Positions 16,959-25,617 are shown, counted from the first letter of the stretch. The stretch is 64,000 nucleotides of DNA from Persicitalea sp963716085 (GCA_963716085.1 OY970288.1:4960001-5024000), one strand, 5' to 3'. Made by a program: numbers and translations. Notes: generated from the letters alone by a model not told the origin.

Positions 16959-17609
16959 CTAGAACCGATACCCAAAATTCACACCCAGCATCAGCGTGGT
17001 CTCGCCGCTTGCGTAACCCTGGAACGCCGCCCGTGCGCCCAGGTTGCAACGGTCAGAAACGTTCAACTCTCCTTCGGCGATGAGCGAGTAGCCGACCGTC
17101 AGATAATTCTGAGGGCGGTCGTAACGGGGCGCGTCCATAATGTAGTCGAAGATCTCGGGAAACTCTTTCAACGAACCCCGGTAATACACGCCGTAGAAAT
17201 TGGGGCTGGAGTCGGAAATGAAGCGCAAAGACGGCCCCACACCCAGGCGCACTTTGCTGCGCTCAAACCGCCAAGGCGAAGCGTAAAGGTTGACATCGAG
17301 GGCCGCCGAACCCTTGCTGAACCGCAGCTCATCCACGTATGGAACGCCGTTTCTGGGGTTACTCACATAAATCGGGCTTGACGCCGACCCGAAGCCGAAC
17401 TGCACCGACGGGGCCACCGTCAGGTAGTTGTTCAGCTTGTGGTTGTACTCGTTGTAGTAGTTGAATCCGGTAAGGTCACCTGAACCAAACAGAATTGTGG
17501 TCACGCCCGCCTTGATGTTGTTGCGGTAGGTGTTGGGAAACACGGCGCGTTGGGCGTAAATCACATTCCCGGCAAGCAGGAGTAATCCAAACAGCATTGT
17601 CTTTTTCAT
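16959..17609 (-). CDS. Outer-membrane beta-barrel protein
   Basis: Starting at the ATG at 17609 gives 216 residues with a clear signal peptide (MLFGLLLLAGNVIYAQ). The rest alternates polar and hydrophobic residues as amphipathic strands (NYLTVAPSVQFGFG, KVRLGVGPSLRFI) and ends in LMLGVNFGYRF, a terminal aromatic beta-signal for BAM insertion. It resembles small eight-stranded porin or OmpW/OprF-like barrels of Bacteroidota; ligand unknown. The longer upstream frame (39 codons) has no signal and crosses the promoter, so it was rejected. A good promoter lies 41 nt upstream. Confidence 0.75.
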   Translation of the reverse strand: MKKTMLFGLLLLAGNVIYAQRAVFPNTYRNNIKAGVTTILFGSGDLTGFNYYNEYNHKLNNYLTVAPSVQFGFGSASSPIYVSNPRNGVPYVDELRFSKGSAALDVNLYASPWRFERSKVRLGVGPSLRFISDSSPNFYGVYYRGSLKEFPEIFDYIMDAPRYDRPQNYLTVGYSLIAEGELNVSDRCNLGARAAFQGYASGETTLMLGVNFGYRF

Positions 17610-17649
17610 GATCTGATTTGTTTTGTTGTAAATGATAGGATTACGAGCG

Positions 17650-17679
17650 CAAAAGTAAAAATCTTTCTTGTTTTTGCAA
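17650..17679 (-). promoter_or_regulatory. Bacteroidota sigma-70 promoter
   Basis: The -7 box TACTTTTG occupies 17657-17650 on the minus strand, with a TTG -33 element at 17679-17677, a 19-nt spacer. This fits the Bacteroidota consensus TTG-N19-21-TAnnTTTG and sits about 41 nt upstream of the barrel protein's ATG. Confidence 0.6.
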
Positions 17680-17746
17680 CCAAATATTTTTGTGCCTGAA
17701 CAAGTGATTTTCATACAGACAATCAAACGTTGCCTCCCCCCTATCC

Positions 17747-17955
17747 CTATCTTTCCAAAACTTTCAATAGTTCGTAAAGCACGTTAGCCATCCCTTCGAT
17801 CCGCTCCTCTCCAACTACTTTATCCATCCGGGCGCGGACGACGTCCATCACCTCGTTGAGGCTTCCCGCGCTCGTCCGGACAAATGACGCTCGAGTGGGC
17901 GTCGCTTTCGTGGGGCGGCGGGGTCGGACAGGCGCACTTTCGAACCTACGTGTTC
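17747..17955 (-). pseudogene. Possible C-terminal remnant of a winged-helix (MarR-like) regulator
   Basis: The end of this frame looks like real protein: LNEVMDVVRARMDKVVGEE followed by a helix ending LYELLKVLER, like the C-terminal dimerisation helix of MarR-type regulators. Upstream the frame is Arg/Pro-rich and then runs through a transcription terminator (18011-18052), so the long open frame cannot be one gene. The adjacent frame contains KVRLSDPAAPRK, which could be the wing of the same protein after a frameshift. The stretch is richer in G+C than its neighbours. The best reading is a decayed gene, but family assignment is weak. Confidence 0.25.
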
Positions 17956-17988
17956 GGTCGGCGACGACAGGCGGCCATAAGCTCCAGC

Positions 17989-18010
17989 TTGTCAGCCATG
18001 TGGCTGACAA
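17989..18010. repeat. 22-bp inverted repeat
   Basis: TTGTCAGCCA and its exact inverse complement TGGCTGACAA are separated by TG. It directly abuts the DUF2911 terminator. It could be a REP-like palindrome or a second terminator stem. Confidence 0.6.
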
Positions 18011-18052
18011 ACTAAAAATCCTCCCAGAAAAATTTCTGAGAGGATTTTTAGT
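18011..18052 (-). terminator. Terminator of the DUF2911 gene
   Basis: Thirteen-base arms ACTAAAAATCCTC and GAGGATTTTTAGT with an inner CAGAAA/TTTCTG stem. The hairpin carries T-runs on both strands and sits about 30 nt beyond the DUF2911 stop, so it probably ends that transcript and may act in both directions. Confidence 0.7.
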
Positions 18053-18083
18053 AAAGATTCGACTGGTATCAGCCATTGACTAT

Positions 18084-18656
18084 TCAAAACGTCATCGGCA
18101 CTTCCACCATCGCGTTGCCCCAGGCCATTCGCATAAGAACCTGATCGCCGCTGCCTTTGGCGAATTGGATCGCGAAGTTCTCGACGGATTCAGAGATTTC
18201 TTTCGGCGCAACATTTACGCGTATCACATCCTTACTCTGGTCATAGCTGTACGCGCCCCATTGATCCACATCGCTGCTGAGGATGATGGTCATGTCTTGC
18301 TCGTTGGCCTGGGCCAGCAAGGCGTAACTACCGGCCTTCACTTTCTTGCCCATGATAGTGGCATCTTCGTAAAACTTGATCTCGGGAGCCTCATTGGCTC
18401 CCACGCGCCACACTTTGCCGAGCGGGATGAGGGTGCCGACGAGTTCGCGGCCTTTGAGGGCCGGGCGACTGTAAATGACGCGCACTTTGGCGGTTTCCCC
18501 ATTGATCTTATCGGGGGCAAACTTGCGGTCGTGGGCGTAGTCATCCGGGTAGTAAGCCATGTCCATTGGACTTTTATCGAGTCCTCGGAAGGTCTGGGCC
18601 TGGGTACTGAAAGCGAAAAGTGCGCAAATGCACAGCAGTAAAGCGGTGGTTTTCAT
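18084..18656 (-). CDS. DUF2911 family exported protein
   Basis: From the ATG at 18656 (signal ALLLCICALFAFSTQAQ) the protein has 190 residues. It shows the DUF2911 pattern: VRVIYSRPALKGRELVG, PLGKVWRVGANEAPEI, KVKAGSYALLA, WGAYSYD and AVRMAW-like LMRMAWGN. Members are widespread in Bacteroidota and often given as hypothetical periplasmic proteins; no biochemical role is established. In-frame Met codons at 18677 and 18797 exist, but only the chosen start places the hydrophobic segment correctly. It is flanked downstream by a strong terminator and lies 170 bp from the DUF6600 gene, so it is likely monocistronic. Confidence 0.85.
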   Translation of the reverse strand: MKTTALLLCICALFAFSTQAQTFRGLDKSPMDMAYYPDDYAHDRKFAPDKINGETAKVRVIYSRPALKGRELVGTLIPLGKVWRVGANEAPEIKFYEDATIMGKKVKAGSYALLAQANEQDMTIILSSDVDQWGAYSYDQSKDVIRVNVAPKEISESVENFAIQFAKGSGDQVLMRMAWGNAMVEVPMTF

Positions 18657-18742
18657 GGGTTGTAATTTTGTTTTCATGTTTAAAATAAATTGACAAGATG
18701 CCACCAATATAACGGGTTGATGGGCAAATCCGGCATTTTCAT

Positions 18743-18771
18743 AAAAAAACTCCGACCCAACGGGCCGAAGT
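18743..18771 (-). terminator. Terminator of the DUF6600 gene
   Basis: On the minus strand, ACTTCGGCCC, loop GTT, GGGTCGGAGT (ten pairs including two G-T), followed by a run of seven T. It lies about 65 nt after the stop of the DUF6600 gene. Confidence 0.7.
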
Positions 18772-18834
18772 TTCTGCAATATATCTATTCGATTCATCTT
18801 TTATTGGTTAAATCCTGACCGTCAGAAATGGCCT

Positions 18835-20301
18835 TTATCTCGGCCCCCGGCTCCGGCTGGAAGAGCTGGAAGACGAAGAACTCCGGCTGCTCGAACTGCC
18901 TGAACGCGGCGCACTCGAACGGGATGAAGACGATGGCCGACTACGTACCGCCGGAGCCGATGAGCGCGAAGGCTGACTGCGCACTGCCGGGGCCGATGAG
19001 CGTGAGGGAGACGATGGCCGACTACGTACCGCCGGGGCCGACGAGCGTGAGGGTGCCGAATAGCTGCTGCTGCTGCGTGAACTGCTGCTACGCGAGCGGC
19101 TCGGCGCGCTCCGCACACTGGGTGCCGAGCGGGTAGCGGGAGCACTGTATCGGCTGCGAGAATCATTTCCCGACGGGCTGCTCACGCTCGGGCTACTGCT
19201 CCGCGAACGGCTGCTGCGATTGTAGGAAGGCGTACTCGACGAACGACTGCGGCTATCGTTGCTATCGTAAGCAGGCGCGCTGGAACTCCGGCTGCGGCGG
19301 GAATTGCCGCTACGATTATAGGAGGGCGCCCCCGAACCACCGCTGCGACTGCCAATGCTGCTGCTGCTACGCGCACTGCTACTCCGGGATCGGCTGTTAT
19401 CGGTAGCGTCGTAAGTCCGCCCGGACGAAGGCGACGAACTCTCGTAACTGCGGCGACCGTTGGTGGCACCGTCACTGCGCGACGAGCGCCCCGAAGTACC
19501 CGCGTTGCGGCCATTCGTGCTGCTACCGCCGTAATTACGGCTTTCACGCGTCAGGCCGCTACGGCTGTGGTCGTCGGCGCGGTAGGTGCGACTGCTGTTG
19601 CCTGATCCCCGGTTACTGGCCAGACGGTTGCTGCGTACCTCATCAGCCCGGTAAGTAGGTATGCTACCGCGTGTGCTGCGCTCGACTTCGCGGCGGCTGG
19701 GGCCGTAAGAATACCTGTAGCTTCGGTTGTCGTTGTAAAAATAGTTGTTGATCACCGTGGTGCGGCCGAAGAATCTCCGGTAGCGGTTGCGTGGCACGCA
19801 GTAGCCGAACACATTGCGACGGAACAGGTGACGCCTCGGGATGAACACCCAGTAATTGAGCGGCATATTGAACGAAACCCCGATTCCCACGCCCGGCCAC
19901 ATGGGCGCCCAGCCGTAATAATTGTTGTTGGAGCGCCAATCCACCCAGGCGGGGCCCCATTCGTAGCCCGGTACCCAGGCCCAGCCAAGATAATCGTCGA
20001 AGAACCAGCGACCGTAATGGAAGGCAGCCCAGCCCCAGGCAAAGTCAGATACCCAGGTATTGCCGAATTCGGTCATTACCCAGCGGCCATCGGTGCCGTA
20101 AGGCTGGAAATTACGGCCCACATCGAAGGGCGTCCAGACCGAGCCGTAGCGTGGATGCGAAGTCCAGTTGCCGTAGGGCGAGAGTTCATTGTAAAAGTAC
20201 TGGAAATTGACCGCGCCGCCGCGCTGTGCTCGCGCGTCTTGGCCTACCAGCAGGCCCGCCGTCAGGAAGGCAAGGAGGAGGAAAATTTTTGAATTTTTCA
20301 T
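18835..20301 (-). CDS. DUF6600 exported protein with long Ser/Arg-rich tail
   Basis: A 488-residue protein with a signal peptide (IFLLLAFLTAGLLVGQDARA). Residues about 35-195 are the Trp/Tyr-rich DUF6600 region: ELSPYGNWTSHPRYGSVW, WAAFHYGRWFFDDYLGWAWV, EWGPAWVDWR, NNYYGWAPM. The remaining 290 residues are of very low complexity, mostly Ser, Arg, Gly, Pro and Asn, with repeated RSRSSS, SAPAVRS and SSSRSSA words. The tail is highly basic and probably disordered; it may bind acidic polysaccharide, nucleic acid or peptidoglycan at the surface. Tail length in such proteins usually varies by slippage. Function unknown. Confidence 0.8.
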   Translation of the reverse strand: MKNSKIFLLLAFLTAGLLVGQDARAQRGGAVNFQYFYNELSPYGNWTSHPRYGSVWTPFDVGRNFQPYGTDGRWVMTEFGNTWVSDFAWGWAAFHYGRWFFDDYLGWAWVPGYEWGPAWVDWRSNNNYYGWAPMWPGVGIGVSFNMPLNYWVFIPRRHLFRRNVFGYCVPRNRYRRFFGRTTVINNYFYNDNRSYRYSYGPSRREVERSTRGSIPTYRADEVRSNRLASNRGSGNSSRTYRADDHSRSGLTRESRNYGGSSTNGRNAGTSGRSSRSDGATNGRRSYESSSPSSGRTYDATDNSRSRSSSARSSSSIGSRSGGSGAPSYNRSGNSRRSRSSSAPAYDSNDSRSRSSSTPSYNRSSRSRSSSPSVSSPSGNDSRSRYSAPATRSAPSVRSAPSRSRSSSSRSSSSYSAPSRSSAPAVRSRPSSPSRSSAPAVRSQPSRSSAPAVRSRPSSSSRSSAPRSGSSSSRSSSSSSSSSRSRGPR

Positions 20302-20548
20302 GGCTAATAGATTATAGATGGTTAGGAACAGGAAAGCATTTTTTGGACAGGGTGTCCGGCAATGGGTTTAAAAATCAGGCTGAAACGGCTGGTAGACAAC
20401 ATTTAAACGGCAGCTTGGCCTGAAAGTTATACAACTTAATAATTTGGAATCGTAAAACAAAATTCTTCGTCCTTTTTTTGACAAGCTTGGGGTTGCCCAC
20501 CCCTACGCGCTTTGTGAAATTTACTATTTTTAGCAAATTTCTTCCCCC

Positions 20549-22666
20549 ATGAAGCAACTCACCCAGAACCTCAAAACCGGACAAACCGCCCTCGTAGAAG
20601 TCCCCGCTCCGCAAGCGAAGCCCGGCGCGGTGCTGATCCAGACGCGCCGCAGCCTGGTGTCGCTGGGTACCGAGCGGATGCTGGTGGAATTCGGAAAGGC
20701 AAACTGGCTGGACAAAGCCCGGCAGCAGCCCGATAAAGTGAAGCTGGTTTTGAACAAAATAAAAACCGACGGTCTGCAACCCACGCTGCGGTCGGTGTTC
20801 AGTAAATTGGAACAGCCCATCCCGCTGGGTTATTGCAACGCGGGTACGGTCATCGCCCTCGGCGCGGGCGTCACCGACCTGCAAGTCGGCGACCGCGTGG
20901 CCAGCAATGGTCCCCACGCCGAAGTGGTGAGCGTACCGCGCAATCTGGTGGCCAAAATTCCCGACAATGTTCCCGACGACGCGGCGGCTTTTACCGTCAT
21001 CGGGGCCATTGGCTTGCAGGGCATTCGGCTGCTCGATCCCACGCTGGGCGAAACGGTGGTCGTGATCGGTCTGGGACTCATCGGCTTACTCACCGCCGAA
21101 TTACTCCGGCTCAACGGCTGCCGCGTGGTGGGCGTGGATCTCGACGAAGCCAAGCTCGAAATCGCCCGCGCCAAGGGCATCGTCACGTGCAACCCGTCGA
21201 AGGGCGACGATCCGGTGAAGTTCGTGCAGGATGTAACGGGCAGCGTGGGTGCCGATGGCGTCATCATCACTGCCTCGGCGAAGAACAACGACATCATTTC
21301 TCAAGCCGCGCGCATGTCGCGGCAGCGTGGCAAAATCATATTGACCGGCGTCGTGGGCCTGAATCTGAACCGGGCCGAATTCTACGAAAAAGAGCTCACG
21401 TTCCAGACTTCCTGCTCTTACGGGCCGGGCCGCTACGACGACGCCTACGAGCAACGGGGCCAAGACTATCCGCTGCCCTTCGTCCGCTGGACGGAAAACC
21501 GCAATTTCCAGACCATCCTCCAATTGCTAGCCGCCGGACTACTGGACGTGGCGCCTTTCATCACCGAGGTAGTGCCGCTGGCGGACTACGATAAAATTTA
21601 CGGCGAAATCGGTTTGTCAAAAGCCATTGCTTCGCTGCTGGATTACCCTGAGGAAGTTGCGCTGCAAGCGACGGTTCATCACCAGGCGACCTCGTTCGCA
21701 GGAAGCAAGGGCGTCGTGGGAATCATCGGTGCGGGAAATTTTACAAAAATGACCTTGCTGCCCGCCCTAAAAGGCGCAGAGGTAAAATACATCGCCAGTG
21801 CCAACGGCCTGTCGGGCACTGCTCTGGCGCAAAAGCACGGCATCGCCCGCAGCACCACTGATTACCACGAAATCCTGCAAGACGACGAGGTCGATTTAGT
21901 ACTCATCACCACCCGCCACGACCAGCACGCCCGGCTAACGCTGGAAGCTTTGCACGCCGGAAAGCACGTTTTTGTAGAAAAACCGCTGGCAATTTTTCAG
22001 GAAGAACTAGATGCGGTTGAAGCATTTTTTTCTAAAAACAACCCCGCCCTCTCGCTGACGGTGGGCTTCAACCGCCGTTTCTCGCCCCACGCGCAGCAGA
22101 TGAAATCTTTGCTCGGAAACGCACCGATGAACGTAATCGCGACGATGAACGCGGGCCATATCCCGGCTAATTCGTGGGTGCACGATCGTGCCGTGGGCGG
22201 CGGGCGGATTCTGGGTGAAGCCTGTCATTTTATCGACTTCATCACCTTCCTTACCGGTAGCCTGGTCACGGAGGTTTGCATGAACGCCATGGGCCAGAAT
22301 CCCGACGAGACGACCGACAGTGCCAGCATTTTGGTGAAATACGCCAACGGTTCCACGGGCGTCGTCAACTTCTTCGCTAATGGCAGCAGGGCGTATTCCA
22401 AGGAGCGCGTGGAGGTGTATTCGCAGGAGAGGACGCTGATTTTAGATAACTTCCGCACGCTAAAGGGCTACGGTTTCAGGGATTTTTCCAAACAAAAAAC
22501 CCAGCAGGATAAAGGTCATCGTAACCAGTTTCGGCAACTGCTGGAAACGATACGAAGTGGCGGTACCCCGCTGATTCCGTTGGCGGAAATCCTCAACACC
22601 ACCAAAGCCACGCTGGCGGCGGTTGAAAGTTTGAAGCGTAAGGTCTGGGTAAATGTCGATTCGTAG
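20549..22666 (+). CDS. Bi-domain oxidoreductase: zinc-type dehydrogenase fused to Gfo/Idh/MocA
   Basis: A 705-residue fusion. Residues 1-355 are a medium-chain (zinc-type) dehydrogenase: VSLGTERMLVEFGKA, a GDRVASNG loop, and the NAD(P) fold VVVIGLGLIGLLTAELL. Residues about 365-705 are a Gfo/Idh/MocA oxidoreductase: VGIIGAGNFTKM Rossmann motif, HVFVEKPLAIFQEELDAVEA with the catalytic EKP lysine, and GEACHFIDF. Such fusions occur in bacterial polysaccharide or nucleotide-sugar gene sets, but no glycosyltransferase genes flank it here. The substrate is unknown; the fusion predicts two successive redox steps on a sugar. The gene starts at the ATG at 20549, 247 bp from the divergent DUF6600 gene. 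Confidence 0.87.
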   Translation: MKQLTQNLKTGQTALVEVPAPQAKPGAVLIQTRRSLVSLGTERMLVEFGKANWLDKARQQPDKVKLVLNKIKTDGLQPTLRSVFSKLEQPIPLGYCNAGTVIALGAGVTDLQVGDRVASNGPHAEVVSVPRNLVAKIPDNVPDDAAAFTVIGAIGLQGIRLLDPTLGETVVVIGLGLIGLLTAELLRLNGCRVVGVDLDEAKLEIARAKGIVTCNPSKGDDPVKFVQDVTGSVGADGVIITASAKNNDIISQAARMSRQRGKIILTGVVGLNLNRAEFYEKELTFQTSCSYGPGRYDDAYEQRGQDYPLPFVRWTENRNFQTILQLLAAGLLDVAPFITEVVPLADYDKIYGEIGLSKAIASLLDYPEEVALQATVHHQATSFAGSKGVVGIIGAGNFTKMTLLPALKGAEVKYIASANGLSGTALAQKHGIARSTTDYHEILQDDEVDLVLITTRHDQHARLTLEALHAGKHVFVEKPLAIFQEELDAVEAFFSKNNPALSLTVGFNRRFSPHAQQMKSLLGNAPMNVIATMNAGHIPANSWVHDRAVGGGRILGEACHFIDFITFLTGSLVTEVCMNAMGQNPDETTDSASILVKYANGSTGVVNFFANGSRAYSKERVEVYSQERTLILDNFRTLKGYGFRDFSKQKTQQDKGHRNQFRQLLETIRSGGTPLIPLAEILNTTKATLAAVESLKRKVWVNVDS

Positions 22667-22713
22667 AGACGTTGCATGCAACGTCTTCACCACTATTATT
22701 GCAACGTCTCTAC
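22663..22713. repeat. GTAGAGAC-ended palindromic element (GTTGC core)
   Basis: Thirteen-base arms GTAGAGACGTTGC (22663-22675) and GCAACGTCTCTAC (22701-22713) are exact inverse complements. The left half contains a further small palindrome GACGTTGCATGCAACGTC. It lies between two convergent genes and could terminate both. The ends match those of the element at 28237-28264. Confidence 0.75.
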
Positions 22714-22718
22714 CACAA

Positions 22719-23435
22719 TTACAGCGAAAGCAGCCCCAGGAACAACGCCGCCAGCGCCGCTCCCACAAACGGCCCCACGACGGGAATCCAGCCGTAAGCC
22801 CAGTCTGACCCACCTTTGCCCGCGATGGGCAGCAGGGCGTGGGCCACACGCGGCCCAAGGTCACGGGCCGGATTGACCGCGTAGCCCGTCGGCCCGCCCA
22901 GCGACAGGCCGATACTCCACACCAGCATTCCGACTAAATAAGGGCCGAGGCCGGGCGGAATGGACTCAGTTTGACCAATGCCGAACAGCCCGACGATTAG
23001 AAAAACAGTGGCCAGTACTTCGCTCACGAAGTTGGGCCCGGTGGCCCGGATGGCGGGGCCGGTGGCGAAGCAGGCGAGCTTGTCGGCGGGATCGTCGGTA
23101 GCGGCCCAGTGCGGCATGTAGTGAATCCACACCAGCACCGCGCCCAAAAACGCCCCGAGCATCTGCGCCGTAATGAAACTCAATACATTGGAATAATCGC
23201 CCGACATGACGGCATTGCCCAGGGTCACGGCGGGGTTGATGTGCGCCTCGGGACTACCAAAGGCCTGCGCCGTGAGAATGCCCATCAGCACCGCCAGGCC
23301 CCAGCCCGTGGCGATCACGATCCAGCCGCCGCCGTTGCCTTTGGTTTGTTTTAAAACAACGTTGGCCACAACGCCGTCGCCGAGCAGCATCAGCACCGTA
23401 GTGCCCAATAATTCACCGAGGAAAGGGGAGGTCAT
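22719..23435 (-). CDS. MIP-family aquaglyceroporin (GlpF-like)
   Basis: A 238-residue integral membrane channel with six predicted transmembrane helices plus the two NPA half-helices: HINPAVT near residue 66 and YAVNPARDLGPR near residue 185. The Asp after the second NPA (NPARD) is the usual mark of glycerol facilitators rather than strict aquaporins. It should allow glycerol and other small neutral solutes through the inner membrane. No glycerol kinase or dehydrogenase gene is adjacent. Upstream is a heptamer repeat array; downstream is a palindrome shared with the convergent oxidoreductase. Confidence 0.9.
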   Translation of the reverse strand: MTSPFLGELLGTTVLMLLGDGVVANVVLKQTKGNGGGWIVIATGWGLAVLMGILTAQAFGSPEAHINPAVTLGNAVMSGDYSNVLSFITAQMLGAFLGAVLVWIHYMPHWAATDDPADKLACFATGPAIRATGPNFVSEVLATVFLIVGLFGIGQTESIPPGLGPYLVGMLVWSIGLSLGGPTGYAVNPARDLGPRVAHALLPIAGKGGSDWAYGWIPVVGPFVGAALAALFLGLLSL

Positions 23436-23440
23436 TTTTA

Positions 23441-23482
23441 GTGTAGAGTGTAGAGTGTAGAGTGGAAAGTTGAGAGTTGATA
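23441..23482. repeat. Degenerate heptamer array, unit GTGTAGA
   Basis: Six perfectly phased 7-bp units: GTGTAGA three times, then GTGGAAA, GTTGAGA and GTTGATA. It begins six bases upstream of the aquaglyceroporin start. Confidence 0.85.
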
Positions 23483-23576
23483 ATGCCTGGTTGACGCCGT
23501 CAGTGTTTTTAGAAATAGCTTTTTTTTCCAGGTGTATGGGAGATTTAAATTTTTGACTTTCACGCTTTTAGAAAAA

Positions 23577-23604
23577 GCCGAGGGCCGAGGGCCGACAGCC
23601 GATG
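23577..23604. repeat. Degenerate heptamer array, unit GCCGAGG
   Basis: Four phased 7-bp units: GCCGAGG twice, then GCCGACA and GCCGATG. It lies just upstream of the purB promoter box. Confidence 0.8.
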
Positions 23605-23614
23605 GCCAATCCCT

Positions 23615-23622
23615 TATCTTTG
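23615..23622 (+). promoter_or_regulatory. Candidate purB promoter -7 box
   Basis: TATCTTTG matches TAnnTTTG and lies 26 nt before the purB ATG. The -33 position falls in the GCC-rich heptamer array and lacks TTG. Confidence 0.5.
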
Positions 23623-23647
23623 CCTTTTCCAAAATATCCCGCTACCT

Positions 23648-24994
23648 ATGAATCTGAACCAATTGACGGCCATTTCGCCCGTGGATGGCCGCTACCGCAA
23701 GCAAGTCACCGAGCTTTCCTCCTATTTCTCTGAGTATGCCCTTATTTATTATCGGGTGATGGTGGAGGTCGAGTACTTCATCGCCCTCTGCGAAATACCC
23801 TTGCCCCAATTAAGCGAGATAGACGATAGTTTCTACCCGAAACTCCGCGATATTTATAAAGAATTCAACGAAGCAGACGCCCAGCAGATCAAAGAAATTG
23901 AGAAGGTCACGAACCACGACGTAAAGGCGGTGGAGTATTTTCTCAAAGAAAAATTCGAGTCCCTGGGTCTGGAAAAACACCAGGAGTTCATTCACTTCGG
24001 CCTCACTTCGCAGGACATCAACAATACCGCCATTCCGCTTTCGCTCAAAGATGCGCTCGAGCGGCAGGTGAAGCCGCTGTTCCGGCAGGTGCTTTTCGTG
24101 CTGAAGCGCATGAGCATCGAGTGGCGCAATGTGCCGATGCTGGCCTACACGCACGGACAGCCCGCCTCGCCGACGCGCGTCGGGAAGGAATTTTTGGTTT
24201 TTGTGGAAAGGCTGGAGCGTCAATTCGAGCTGCTGGACCAGGTGCCTTATTCGGCCAAGTTCGGTGGCGCAACGGGCAACTTCAACGCTCACCACGTGGC
24301 TTATCCCGACGTGGATTGGATGAAATTCGCCAACCATTTCGTGGAAGGTCTGGGCCTGAAACGCAGCCGCCACACCACGCAGGTCGAGCATTACGACAAC
24401 CTGGCCGCGACCTTCGATGGCCTGAAGCGCCTGAACAACATCCTGCTCGACCTGAACCGCGACGTGTGGACGTATATTTCGATGCACTTTTTCAAACAAA
24501 AGATAAAAGCGGGGGAGATTGGTTCGTCGGCCATGCCGCACAAGGTGAACCCCATCGACTTCGAGAATTCGGAAGGCAATCTCGGTATCGCCAACGCGCT
24601 GTTCGAGCATTTCTCGGCCAAACTCCCCATTTCGCGTTTACAGAGAGACCTCACCGACTCCACCGTTTTGCGCAATGTGGGCGTACCCATTGCCCACCAG
24701 GTCATTGCGTTGCACTCGCTATTGAAAGGTCTGGGAAAGCTGGAAATCAACGAAAATGTCATCCGCGCCGAATTGGAGGAAAACTGGGTCGTGGTGTCGG
24801 AAGCCATTCAAACGATCCTGCGCCGCGAGGGCTACCCGAAGCCCTACGAGGCGCTCAAGGAACTCACCCGCACCAACGAAAAAGTGACGCACGACACGAT
24901 GACGCGCTTCGTCGAAACCCTCGACGTGTCGGAGGCTGTGCGCGTAGAACTCCGCCGCATCACGCCCTTCAACTACCTGGGTGTAGTGGAATGA
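23648..24994 (+). CDS. purB: Adenylosuccinate lyase
   Basis: A 448-residue member of the fumarase/aspartase superfamily. It acts at two steps of purine synthesis: SAICAR to AICAR plus fumarate, and adenylosuccinate to AMP plus fumarate. The superfamily signature SSAMPHKVNPIDFE is near residue 297; HFGLTSQDINNTA (about 118-130) and the catalytic region THGQPASPTRVGKE (about 168-181) are in place. The N-terminus LTAISPVDGRYRKQV is typical of the E. coli-like PurB subgroup. Full length; cytosolic tetramer. Its next pathway neighbours are not adjacent, though guaB lies elsewhere in this window. Confidence 0.97.
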   Translation: MNLNQLTAISPVDGRYRKQVTELSSYFSEYALIYYRVMVEVEYFIALCEIPLPQLSEIDDSFYPKLRDIYKEFNEADAQQIKEIEKVTNHDVKAVEYFLKEKFESLGLEKHQEFIHFGLTSQDINNTAIPLSLKDALERQVKPLFRQVLFVLKRMSIEWRNVPMLAYTHGQPASPTRVGKEFLVFVERLERQFELLDQVPYSAKFGGATGNFNAHHVAYPDVDWMKFANHFVEGLGLKRSRHTTQVEHYDNLAATFDGLKRLNNILLDLNRDVWTYISMHFFKQKIKAGEIGSSAMPHKVNPIDFENSEGNLGIANALFEHFSAKLPISRLQRDLTDSTVLRNVGVPIAHQVIALHSLLKGLGKLEINENVIRAELEENWVVVSEAIQTILRREGYPKPYEALKELTRTNEKVTHDTMTRFVETLDVSEAVRVELRRITPFNYLGVVE

Positions 24995-25003
24995 ACCGAT
25001 TGC

Positions 25004-25435
25004 TTACATCGTGGGCGTCATCTGCACCGATGCCACTTTCCAGGCTCCGCCCTGCCGCACGCATACGCTGGTGAACGCCAGCGTGTTCTCGAAGCGATTG
25101 CCCTGCACGGCACCCCTGGCTCGCCAGGTACCGGTTACGATGGCGGCGTCGCCGTAGGTACGGGTGCCGACGCGGGAAAGTACCCCCGTCTCTATGTTAA
25201 TGTAGCCGCCGTTCATGCCTTCGGCCAAAGTGCCGCCGTCTACCTGGGAACCATCGAAGCTCAGTATCACGAAATCGGTGGTAAGCAGCGAGCGCAGGGT
25301 CGTGCTGTTTTCGTCCACCAAGGCCTGAAAAAAGGCTTCCGTGCTTTCGGTGGCGTTAGTCGGCGGGTTGATCTGCTGCGCGAAAGTAGTAAAGGCCGTC
25401 AGGGCGAACAGCCAGGCCAAGAGCGATTTTTTCAT
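25004..25435 (-). CDS. Exported NTF2-like (DUF4440) protein
   Basis: A 143-residue protein with a signal peptide (SLLAWLFALTAFTTFAQ). The mature part is a cone-shaped NTF2-like fold of the SnoaL/DUF4440 type: TEAFFQALVDENSTTLRSLLTTDFVIL, then VTGTWRARGAV and the ending WKVASVQMTPT. Such proteins can be enzymes or ligand binders; no catalytic residues stand out. It converges with purB, only 9 bp apart, so transcripts may overlap. A second NTF2-like protein occurs at 44708-45154. Confidence 0.75.
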   Translation of the reverse strand: MKKSLLAWLFALTAFTTFAQQINPPTNATESTEAFFQALVDENSTTLRSLLTTDFVILSFDGSQVDGGTLAEGMNGGYINIETGVLSRVGTRTYGDAAIVTGTWRARGAVQGNRFENTLAFTSVCVRQGGAWKVASVQMTPTM

Positions 25436-25617
25436 GCAATTCTTTTAAATAAAAAAATGAGGAGATAGAATGGCTAAACGCTGTAGTTAGGTGAGAAAAT
25501 GCGCAATCTCCATCGAACCATAAAAAATTTCTCGGTAAGTTTTTACGATTTATTGTAGCAATTCAGCTTGTCGCTTCCTATTTTAGGGGTAAAATTCAGA
25601 ACGTTACGGCAGTGTGT

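Noticed and set aside
17747..18076. One 109-codon gene covering the whole frame
   Set aside because: The first half is translated from a terminator hairpin and an inverted repeat; only the C-terminal part looks like protein.
18850..19700. Repetitive DNA in the 18.9-19.7 kb region as a mobile element
   Set aside because: It encodes the Ser/Arg-rich tail of the DUF6600 protein in one continuous frame.
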